A DNA stretch of 64,000 nt. Source: Anaspis maculata. Taxonomy: Eukaryota > Arthropoda > Insecta > Coleoptera > Scraptiidae. The stretch lies in assembly GCA_949128115.1 (NCBI GenBank), contig OX421964.1, positions 31,302,177 to 31,366,176 on the forward strand, given 5' to 3'. Below the pieces are notes generated by a model that saw only the letters and a program-made list of their open reading frames with translations, was not told where the DNA came from and ran no database searches. The translations under genes were made by a program, and so were the position numbers. This document shows positions 43,901 through 55,900 of the stretch, piece after piece (within the stretch, counting starts at the first letter, position 1; the number at the start of each line of letters is the position of its first letter).

Positions 43901-46900
43901 CGAATACCTCAAGTGCATACAGAGTACGTCACACCTGCGCGAAAAAAAAAAACGAGTAATTAGATAAATATGATGGCAAACTCGTGTACGCACCATTCCA
44001 TGGCAAGACCGCGAAGATTTTTCTTGGTGTGCCAACCAGTGTGGAACAAGAAATTGCTGACTAGCTGAACACTGAGCAAGGTCTGCTGTTCAATCATGTC
44101 GTTGGATTGACCAGGCCTTGGACTGGCCTGGGCGCAATTCGTAGCCAGCTTTCGTATAAACGTAAAATACTCAACAGAAAACTGACTACGATGATGAAGG
44201 AACTTGATATTTTGTTTACGTATGCTGTTGTCTATCGCCACTGGCATCTTCAAATGGGTTTCTTTCCGCTCGTCTGCGAAAATTAAAAAGAATACTTCCA
44301 AATTTCGTCGGTGTTGTTGAACAACTTACTTAATTTAAGCCTTTCCATTGCTTTTACCAAGGAACTTTCTTCGATATCTTGTCGCGTATAAAACAGCATG
44401 TAGGCATTCCACCACCGTTTCTGCCGCCTATAAGTTGTCCTCTTCAACATGGGATCGAACACTTCCCCCATGTAATCTCCTCCGAAACACTGGACTTTCA
44501 TGTCATCATCCTCGCCCATTCGACATTCGGACACATCACCGTCGTCGAATTTATACCACCTGACGTCCCCGGCCGCATCACGATGTCGTATATACGAGTA
44601 ATAATGTCCACCTAGAAAACAAACAGGTCAAGAATCTACAGTTTACCAACGAGTCCGAAGCCTTACCAGAAGCTTGGCCCGAGTGCACGACAATCCCGGA
44701 CAAACGGTATTTGGTGCAGACATCACTTGTGCTAGGATCTAAATCACAGTCTATAATCTCCCCTTCAATTTTCGCCAGTCCGGAGACCGTATAGGGCTCC
44801 ATGTCTAAGTCCCTAGGGAACTCGAAATAGTCATTGAACTTGATGGCACAGACTCTCTCGAAGTCGTATTCAAAGCGTTTCAGTTGTATCGCCAAAATTG
44901 GAGGAAGTTTTTTAACACAGAGGCGTTTCACGGTGACCACTTTCTTGGCGCACTTTTCACAATGATAAGCGTCGGCACCTTCTAGTAACTCTCCTGTAAT
45001 TTGGAAATGTTTTGTGTTCAGAATCCGTACTCGTATTTCAGCACTAAGTAATTACCTTTGACGTACTGTTCCATCGAATCTTGGAGACTGCTATGGTTTC
45101 GGATGTCAACGCTGAGAACGCTGAACGGTTCTTCCTTGGAATACCGATGTGGGCAGCCCTTGCAAATTTTCTGATCCGAGAAGGATCCGCCAAGAATCTT
45201 TGACATGATCTGTTCGTGGCCCAGCGTCCGCAGCGCTTCGTCCAGACTGTCTACAAGAGCCATGAAAAATTCCACGGCGTCTTGTTGCTCCCGCAAATTG
45301 ACCGGTTCACCTAAACATTCGATTTTTGATTTCAGAAAAGGAGAAGCAAGGAATTCGGAAGAAAAATCTGGTACGATGTTCTATAGCGTTTTTGAAACAC
45401 ATGCTCCAAGCGATGTCAGATCGGGTGAAGCTTGGTTTTCACCTAGAAGTTGAGCAAAGCCCAGTCATGCTATCGGATAGTGGAAAGGTTCCATGAAAAT
45501 AGAAGGATCCACACGATGACTGACAGCCAGGCAGCATTTAAAGCATTAATATGAGCCAGACATAAACGATCGAAGATTATGTGACTTCCCTGGTGGAACA
45601 CAAAAGAGTTATCCTGTGAAATTAGTTTCGCGGCTTTTTTCATTAGATAAAGCTATGGAAAAAATGTGTTGTGTTGGTACGAATGGTACGGTGCTAACTT
45701 GATGCTAACGTCTTGGCAGCTAGTTGTTTAGTTGTTCTATATTCTTTAGATTATTATTGTTACAAAAGTTACCTATGTTTGAGTATCCTTTGTTTTTGCA
45801 GCTCAAAATGTTGAGAAGGTGTAATTTTTTCAATAAAATTTCTATATATGTGCTATGTATAATGTGACAATTGCCACCGAGACACAGACATAATAATAAT
45901 AATAATAATAAAACGCCTTTATTTACAATTGCATAGCAGCGGAGTTTAGCTAGCGCTATTCTTCCACTCAACTGCTATACAACGACCAAAATACAGTGTC
46001 TGGGAGAGTATTGACAGATAGAGCTGAACACAATCGTAAATATGGATAAAATCCAAATTTCATTATGCGTACATGATGTACGCGTAAATGAAAATTCTCG
46101 AAATTACGTGATCCATGGGTTTCCTTGGAGCGAAAATTTGCAGCGTTCTATAAGGGACATCGTCTCTACTGTTTGGTGGCTAATGCTGTTCGGTTTTTGG
46201 CGGTCAGTGAAAACAAGCGAATACGCCTCATGGGCATGAGGCTCAGTAGCGCACTTCCATTTTAGAGGATTAGTGAACGCAAGATGTTAAGTGATTAGGG
46301 TTCTACCGTCTTGGGCAAAAAATTCCAATATGGCGGCCAAAATATCGACAGAACCATGAAATTCGGCTTGGAAATCAAAATGATCGTACTAGACAAGGGT
46401 AAGTTCCAAGTTTCATGAAAATCGTTCCACTAACAAGAGATTTCAATATGGCGGCCAAGATGGCGGCAGAATTATGAAACTCAGCTTGAAAATAGGAATG
46501 ATCGTACGAGACAAGCGTAACTCTCAAGTTTCATGAAAATCCTTCCACTTATAAGAGATTTCAATATGGCGGCCAAGATGGTGGGGCAATCATGAAATTT
46601 GGCTTGAAAATAAGAATGATCGTACTAGACAAGGGTAAGTTTCAAGTTTCATGACAATCGTTCCACTAATAAGAAATTTCAATATGGCAGCCAAGATGGC
46701 GGCCGAATTATGAAAGCCAACCTGCCTATTTGGTCCTTGAGGACCTAAGCTATCCACCGGATAAAGTTCAATCTTCAAGGGCTGTAGCTTTATTTCCCGA
46801 GGAGAAGTTCAACTTCATCGAAGTGCACAGGAGATCTCTGTTTTTTGAGAATAATGATAACGATGTATGGATAACAAAAATAGTGCCCATTGGCCACCCT

Positions 46901-49900
46901 TGGGGACATCAGCTATTAATCGGAAAAAAGTTCCAAGACTCTTGTTTCAATTCTCGAGAAGGAGTACAGCGTCTTAATTTCTGCACGGACTCGGACAGAC
47001 AGACAGTCAGACAAACCGGCCACATAAGCGTCATTCTGTTACTTATATAAAAAAATGTTCTCCAACTGATTTCGACCTCCTGAACACGAATATCGAGTTC
47101 ACTTTTGAATTGGAACATTTCTTTTTTATCGAAAAACCGAAAAAATGGTAGCCTGTCACATGATATTTAGTGATACCTACCTACTTTTTTTTTGTTATTG
47201 AGCGAACATGTTTCGTAATTTGAGTGCCATTATCCTTCAGGTACCTAGTATTGGCTATTTCAAAATGTTCAATTACTATTTCGGCACGTCTGATTTTAAA
47301 TTTGTAGGGTCGTGTAATATGCGCCGAGCCGTGGCTTTGCGGTCGTTTTCAAAAATTGATAACAATTGACTCGACGGTCGGATCGAAGTGGGGTTTTTGT
47401 CAAAAGAAAGTTCAAATTGTTCTCTAAATATAATGCCGTACATGCAATGATGTATTTCATTAAGAAATTGTAGTTGCCTGCATATCGCAACTGTCTACAT
47501 CTTACCGCGAATGCCAGCACTTGATCGGCGAAGCCGCCCTACACCAAAATGTTATTTTTGTAATTGTTCATGATTATTTCGGCAAAATTTTTCTTGATTC
47601 GCGTACCAAGGCCATGAGCTACCCATTCGAGTTGAAATATTTTTTGTATTGAATTTCGTTTTGTGCGGAGGAAAGGATATCAAGCACCAGCAAGCAACGA
47701 ATAAATCATTTGCGGCCGAGCCGTAGTTTCGGAGTCATTTTCAAAAATCAATAACTATTGGCCTGCACCTCGCACCGATGTGAAATTTTCATTAAAATGA
47801 AGTTCAAATCATCCTCTAAATATAACTCCGCATATGTATTATGGTAAAATGATAAGATCGGGTACTTCCTCGCATGTGATAACTTTCGAGATCAGGCCGG
47901 CTTCTGAAATGCAGCATTCAACGGCGATGCCGCGTCACACTAAATTGTTATTATTGTCATTGTTTATTATTATTTCGTCAAGATTTTTCTTGGTTCGGGA
48001 TACAAGGTCATGAGCTACCCAATGGAGTAAAAATTTTTCGCAAAAACCTTTTCGTCTAGGACTAGATACTGTGACGGACGGACGGACGGACGGACAAAGC
48101 GAGGACAAAAGCGCCTTCCCGTTTGGAGAAGTGCGCTAAAAATGGTGCCGAAGGTCGGCAGTAAATAAAGGGTGTCTCAAAAGTATCGCATTCAGAGTTC
48201 AGAGCGGAATGTAGAATCCACTCAAGAACACGAGAAAAATATTGGAAAAAATAAATGACTTCATTTTTGAAAATATGAGGGGGGGGGGGAATGAAAGGGT
48301 GGGACTTGGCCCCCCTCTATTTTTATTATTTGGAGTGATTTTGTTGAACTGTTTGTGATAGACTAATCAGTAAAAATTATCAACCAGTGGGTGTGCACTG
48401 AATTCATGTTTAAATAAGTAAAATAAATGTTTTCGTCCTTATCGGCACTTGACACGGCCATAGGAGTTTATATGCCTTAATTAATGTCAATTGGGGTTCC
48501 CAAACTTTCGTTGTCTTTTTCTACCGTGACGTAATGCATAACGAGAGTTCATAGAGGTCCTGGTATTGACACACGACGTTTCGTTTCTGACCGATAACAA
48601 CACTACCCAAAGAAGGAAAAAGGACAATCAATGACCTATTTTGTAGGTGTTACCGTGTTTTTGGTTTCACTTCACGGTGTTTTATGCGGTGGAAAACCAA
48701 GTTCAAGTGTGTCTTTATCTTTTCACTGGCAACCAGACGACAACCTGTCAGTCCTGTCACAGTGGCGTGCGGTAGTAGCTAAGCCTACGTATATTAAAAT
48801 CAATTTCCACGCATTAAAAATGCTTTGTTCGTTGAAAATGGTTTCGGTGACTGCAGTGACTTTCCCTACATGATTAATGAGTGATTTTAAAATTGCAAAA
48901 TTCCACCACGTTCTCAACCCTGAAAAACCATCATGCTTTCTATCTCCTAAAATGGGGTATGTTCCAACATAAAGAAACCGTTGAATTTACCTGATATTAT
49001 TAATTATTGATAGTCAAAATTTAATATAATGCAGTTGGAAAAAAAATTATTATTATTTTTTTTTAATTACGGCCTCCTAAAAGTACGTTCAGTTTTGCAG
49101 AAAGTTTTGAACTCCTAGATATCGCGCGCATATTTTAGACCAATGAGGATCAACTTCGAATCACATCGGCAACATCGCAATCCCTCCCACTTATTCTGAC
49201 AGATTTGATTTGACATATCGTTTTGTTCTTGTTTGCATTTAATGAAAGAGAGGTTATGTCCGAAAACTTTATGCGTTGATTCGATATTTTATCTTCAACA
49301 TTCTTGATTTCGTGCTACTTGCTTTCGTCAAAAGTGCCTTTAAGTTTGAAGAATGGATGCTGGTTATGTGGAAGCAAATTCCACCAATTTGCCGAAAGTG
49401 GATCCAGATATGATGGATTCATATTATCGGCAGAATGCAAACTACATGATAGCTGGAGTACAACATGTAAAAACGCAAAGGTAATAAGGAGCACTTATTT
49501 TATTATCATATTTAGATTATTATCAACAACCACATTTAATGATCCATTTTATGATACAGATCTGGTCGGCAAACCTACACAGATGACGCTGTAGGGTATG
49601 TTCAGCTAAGAAGGGAACATCCCCGTTGCATGATCAAAGCACGAATTACTCCTGAACACAGGGTTCGTCAAAGAGCTTACTTAGTAAGTGCGACCATTGA
49701 TGAAAATGCAGAGGAAATAGTAGAATGCCAATGTCATGACTGCGCTGCTAGTGAAGGTTTGTGTTAATTCGTAGAACATTTTTGAATTTCATGATTTGAC
49801 AAGTGATTTGATTAACTATCTGTGGGTAATGCTTATATATTTGTCTTTTTCTTTTAGGAGGTTGTAAACATGCAATTGCTTTACTCTTTTGGCTGCTGAA

Positions 49901-52900
49901 AAAGAATTACGAACCAGCTGTAACTTCAACAGTGTGTTACTGGAAGAAGTCAACACTTTCCAGAGTGGGCACACTGGAACCCGTGAAAATTGCAGCGATA
50001 CCAAACAGAACCGTTGCACCACTACCACCCAAGTCCAACAGCTTCTTGAACGCGGTAGTTGAAGAAGGAATAAAGAAGTCGAGTAAGGGCTGTTTATTCA
50101 GTTTCTTCCGGACGACAAATACTTTGGTAGAGGATGTATCACTTCACCATTTAATGTCGAAGTATCTGCACAGTGTAGTTCATGGAAGTGCCAGTGATTT
50201 TATTGATTTTTGCAAGACAACCCTTGATCCAGATACTTGTCTTCACCTTTGCACAGCAACTGTGAACCAGTCGGACTGCCCAGAGTGGTTTGCTGCAAGA
50301 TTTGGAAGAGTCACAGCTTCAAAAATCCATGAAGTTGCACAGTGTCAAACTTTTGATGGAACTCTTGTAGAGACAGTGCTAGGAGCTACAAAATTTATGC
50401 AAACGAAAGCTATGAAAAGAGGTATAATTTTAGAGCAGCAAGTAATTAAAGTCGTTTGTAATGAAAGAAAACTTGTTTTCAAAAAATCAGGAATGGTATT
50501 GAAAAAAGACTATCCAATATTTGGAGCATCACCCGATGCTGTGACAGATGAGTTTTGCATTGAAGTCAAGTGCCCATCAAAAGCAGCAACAGTGGAAAAT
50601 TTTGTCAAAAACGGAAAAATCATGCCTAAGCCCTATGCACAAATACAGTTGCAAATGTTTTTGTGCGAAAAATCTAAAGGGCTATTTTGCGTGGCTTCAC
50701 CAAATTTTGAGGAAAATAAAAAAGTGGAAGTGATTGAGGTAGATTTAGATGTAGATTTTTGTCGAAGTCTCATTGTAAAAGCGGAAGCTTTTTGGAAAAA
50801 GGCAATCTTTCATAGACTTGTTTAAGTTTAGTACCTATTCTATCTCCGTAGATTTGTCTTGTTAGTGAAATAAGTTTTGTTGTGAATCACCTCGCATGTA
50901 CATTGTGAACGAACGTATCTAAGTTCCATCCTCAATGGGCATATTTCATTTGTTTAATTTTTGTTGTTTCTGACCTCTGCTCTGCCGTGTTTTTCATTAA
51001 ATTGAAAACGCCTACAGATTGCCTTTATGCATTTTCATTCAATATACTATCTGTTTTTTTTAAACATCACCTCGTAGAAATTTCATTATACCTTTCACAT
51101 CAGACAAACCATATGTTCCACTCTATATTATGATATACAGGGTAAATGTTTTAATACATTAATTTGAGGACGTGATAGGGATTGAAAATGGAAGGGACTT
51201 TCCCCAGAAAATAGATTTCTAAAGTGCCTAGTAGCGGAGAAGTCCTTCAAAGTTGGAAATTATTTACTTTTTTTTCGCATAATGTGTTGACCGTTCAACC
51301 GATTTGGTTCAAATTTTTCAACCCTATTAAATAATGTACGCATTATCACGCGCATACATGCCTGCATTTTTTCAATAAGACTGGATAAAGCATAGTACTC
51401 TACTCGCGGGTAATGCCTATTACTCATGAGGCAATCATTACCGGCTTGTTGAATAATATACTATAACCAACGGTAACTAAAATAAGTCTATCAAATTAAC
51501 GCGTTGCATAAAAAAAAATCCAAGGGCGTAGATTTTACATGGTTTTCCCTTTTTTTGGCCCCAATGTTTTACCCCTACTTATTTTCGAAAATTGTTCATA
51601 GCTTTGAATTCTAGGTTCAGTTTGGAAAAAGTAACTCTTGCAAAATTTTGATCACAGTCTCCGTTTTCGAAATACTATTAGTCTGAATGTTTGAAAAACA
51701 TGTCAAAAGCACCACTTTCAAGAGAATAAAAATGATAATCCAAGAAAATTTATATTTCTTCAATGAAATGGATATTTCAGGTGTTTTAGATTCATATACC
51801 AATACTGAACCTGAGAAGCAAATTTCCAGAAAAATAAATTTTTATTCTCTCTAAATTGGTGTTTTTGAATTTTTGACATGTTTTTCGAACACTCATTCAT
51901 ATTTCTCGAAAACGAAGCCTCTGATAAAAATTTTGCAAGACCAACGTTTTCTTCCAAATCGAACTTGGAATTTATAATTTGAACAATTCTCAAAAATATA
52001 ACTTTTCTCTTACATCTCTTCCTTTATCTTGAACGGTAAGACCACTACGGGATAATTACGCTAGGATGGACCACCTGTATATGTATAAATTACTTTTATT
52101 CAATAATAGGTACCTATTTGTGTAACAAAGGCCCCTGGAGATTTATTATAGAACAAGCTACTATCACAATATAATCTAAGTGACTAAGCATTTTTGTCGG
52201 AATACAAGCATGAGGAGCAATCATTTTGAATTCCCTAAGTCGTCTGATCACTCTTTCAATATGAATCCTTACAGAAGCTATTAATTTGCTTTGTCGCACT
52301 TGAGCTTTTGTCTGCTTCTCACTACTGCTCACACTCGGAGGCCGCACAAGAGTACAATTTTTCTTCTCTAGTAGAGGAACTATCTGTTTGAATCCCCTGT
52401 CGGCTAAAACTTGACAGTTTTGAGGAAGGACATCCAAATAACCAGACTTGGTTACAATGTCCAGATCTGATGTCCTACCACCAAATCCAGAGGACACAAA
52501 GTTCACTAAGCCATTTGGTGTGGACGAGATGAGATATTTTGCTGTGTTGCATGATTTGTATTGGCTCCACGTCAAGGCTTGATGGACTGCTCCGGAGGGC
52601 TTTTGGATTTCAATCTCAAAGCAGTCGATGATTGTCTGCACATTTTTGTAATTGGCCCAAAACTGTTGAGGCAGTAATGATCTAATTTTAGATGCAGACG
52701 GCCACACTATTAGTTCTTGAAGTAGACTCGCCATTTTTGGCAAGGTTTTATTGAAGACTTTTGACGGATAGTTTGACTGATAGCCAAAATCTATGGCGAG
52801 CCTCTCAAAACTATCATTTGTCCTTATTTTTTTCAATGTTAGGAGAACATCCATCTTGTTCAACCCTTCGTTACACAACTTTTCTACCAGGAAATAAGCA

Positions 52901-55900
52901 TCTGGTGGCAATCCGGTGTAGAGACGAGGGCTATTCTCTATCTTCCCAAGCTCACCAGTTCCTTTGAAAGGAAATGGAGGTGTGAAACTCGAGCTGCCAC
53001 AATCTGATGATGGGTAGTATGAACCATTATCAGATTTCACACCTTTTCTAGGTGATGACACATCACTGTCACTATTCTTTTCCACTGATTGTGGCACACA
53101 CTTTTTGGCAATTCTAATGTTCGTATTTGTGGCTTTATCAACAGAATCCTTTCTGAAGTCGGCTAGAACTGCTACACTCCGAACTTGCCAACTCGTTTGA
53201 GTTGCTTTTGTTTTTGTTCTTGAGGTCAGCGGCTTCGGCTTTTGTAGTTCAGCGTTGAATACTTCGAACTTTCCCGAAGGCGATTCTACAGAAAGTGGAC
53301 GTGTCTCTTTTGTTGGTGTCGTAGTTGTGGCTGATGATGAAGGTCCTGCTTCAGATTCAAACAATTTTCTTCGGGCTCCATGCCCTGGGAGCTTTGCTGC
53401 TTCTGAAGGAACAGTTTTTAATCTTTTTGGAAATAGTTCTTCAACTATCTCAGTTTTTCGCTTTTCGGCAGATCTTGTAAGCTGTGATTCCTCGTTGGAA
53501 CCTGTGACGGGTCCAAGGTCTCGGGGAACGATTCCTTTTTTAATAGTCAGCTTCCCACCAACAGTTTTAAAGTATTGCCAGTTGTCACAATCAGTTTGAA
53601 GCTGTTGTGAAAAAAAAACAAATTTTGTTATTCGCTAAAAGAAAACGGCATTTTGAATAAGACTTACGTTGAAGTGATCTTCACAGCAGAAAACTTCTGA
53701 TGAGCTGGGAATTTCCGAAGTGTTCCTGGCAGCTTGATACCACAACTTTCGCACTTCCATATTTCTAGGCACCCTTATAAATATCTTTCGAGTACAATTT
53801 AAGGAGTTGTTTGTACATCCTCGAAAAAAGCAGGATTTTGTGCTAGCCATATTTAAAACAAATCAACTGGAAATACTTGAATCGCCTTAAAAATTCGAAA
53901 ACGCAAAGGGTAAGACAGCACTGACAGCTGTCAACTTATCTGTCATGGCGAATGGGCGGTGATTACGGGATGCGGTGTTGCCAGATGATCGTGTGACGTC
54001 AGTTGCTCGTGACGTAGATTACACTCGGTTTTAAAGGTGGGCGTTGCTCCCGCCACAACTTTATGCGTCTTTTACGGCCGTAATACACAAAATTTATCGA
54101 AAAAAACTTACTCACGTAATTAAGGGGTCAAAATAGTCTATGTTTAATAAAGAAAAAAAGTAGAGGAACATACCCCATTAAAGATCTTATAGGTCGCAGT
54201 GCAGAAAGGATCCTCCAAGACCAAACGACCACCTCGATGTGGTGGAGGTACCATGTTCAATAGGAGACCGTCAGGTTGCTGAATAATTAAAGACTGTTTT
54301 CTCGAAGATTATTCAAATGGAATAGAAAAAAATGAGGTTTTTTTAATTTTCACCCTGTATTTTTAATTTGAGTAATTTGTACCACTCACAGAGATGATGA
54401 GATGATTAACTTTTGACACGTCAAACATATGGGGATGAACTTGCCATAAAATGAAAAACCGTTTGAAAAGTACTTTCTTCAAGCAGGAGATTTTTCACTA
54501 TTTCAAATATACTGGTACTAAAGAAAATGGAATGGAAATGCTCATTGCCTACATTTTCTGATGCTCATCACTGAGTTAACTATCTACTCTAGCTTACACT
54601 GAAACAGCAAGCAGGTAAGAAGAAGAAGAAGAAGAAGAAGGAGGTAGGTCCAGTAGTGAGATTGTTTTGTACAGCTCGTATTATCAGGTAGGCGAATTCT
54701 GTACATTTCAGGCCGCTTTCATCTCCCGATCACTAGACATCGCCGATTTGAGAATTGCAGCACGACTGTATGTACAGGGTGTTCACGATAAAATTCACCC
54801 CCCTCTAGGAGATTCCCCTTCGAGATATTTTGAAAAAATGAAAACTTTTTCTCAACGATTTTTCCCAGGGATCTTGAATCGATCGTCTAAAAGTTTTCAG
54901 TTGGTACCGTATACAGGGTGTGACATGTAAAGGTGCCTTCAGTCAGCTTATTTAGCTGCAAGTTTTAATTTTAGTCGTAAGCGCAGCATCGCTTATTGGC
55001 TGATCTGAGGAGGCTGGTTCATGACAGCCAAATGAGCATCGCTGCGCCTACGACTGAAACTAAAACTTGCGGCTAAATAAGCTGACTGAACGCACCTTAA
55101 CTTTTTTATTTCAAATGCAACACCCTATATTTATTACGTCATTTGATGAAGCCTTCCTTTTTGATTACAAAGATATATAACATCTATGATTTATTTTGAC
55201 AAGGAAGCTGTCAAAAAAATAATAAAATAGGTAGTCAAATAAATTAAAAATTAAAAATTACGCGACACCCTGTATTAGGAACGAATTAGACCATTTATTT
55301 ATGCAGAGTTTAATTCTGCAGACAAAATGCTGCGAGAATAACTTTTTTCCAAGTCAACTGTAGAAACCAAAGCCATCTTGCCGCCAAACAAAATTATTTG
55401 ACTACCTATTTTATTATTTTTCCGACAACTTACTTGTTAAAATAAATCATAAGTGTCATATATATTTGTAATCAGAAAAACAGCTCCACCAATTAACGGA
55501 ATAAAATATAGGGTGTTGCATTTAAAATAAAAAAAGTTACATATCATACCCCTGTATACGGTACCAATAGAGTATTATACTTTTGAAAAAAAAATTTTTT
55601 TTCGATGGAATCAGAAACTATATTGGAAAATAACTGACCCGTATTTTTTTATTCAGCCAAAAATCGTACCGTTTGGCCGCAATAAATAAACGAAATTCCT
55701 ATATTCTGCCTATTTCTGACGTCATTTACACAGGCGGTATAGGCGGTGACTCGCTGTGACGTCAGAAATAGTTGATGTTATTTATTTATTGCGCCCAAAC
55801 GATACGGTTTTTGACTGCATAAAAAAACACGGGTCAATTATTTTTCAATGTAGTTTTCATTTCAATCAAAAAAATTTTTTAGTATAATACTCCATTAGAA

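Larger units (their letters stand above)
48954..54176. mobile_element. PHIS/ISL2EU-type DNA transposon, apparently complete
   Basis: Termini GGGGTATGTTCC (48954) and GGAACATACCCC (54176) are perfect inverted repeats; the symmetry extends three bases further (AAT/ATT). This allows a 2-bp AT target duplication at 48952-48953 and 54177-54178. Inside are two convergent genes: a SWIM-YqaJ nuclease on the plus strand and a THAP-DDE transposase on the minus strand. That pairing characterises the ISL2EU branch of the PIF/Harbinger-related transposons. Both genes are open after intron removal, so the element could be active. It sits in the 11.75-kb fat facets intron. Confidence 0.88.
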
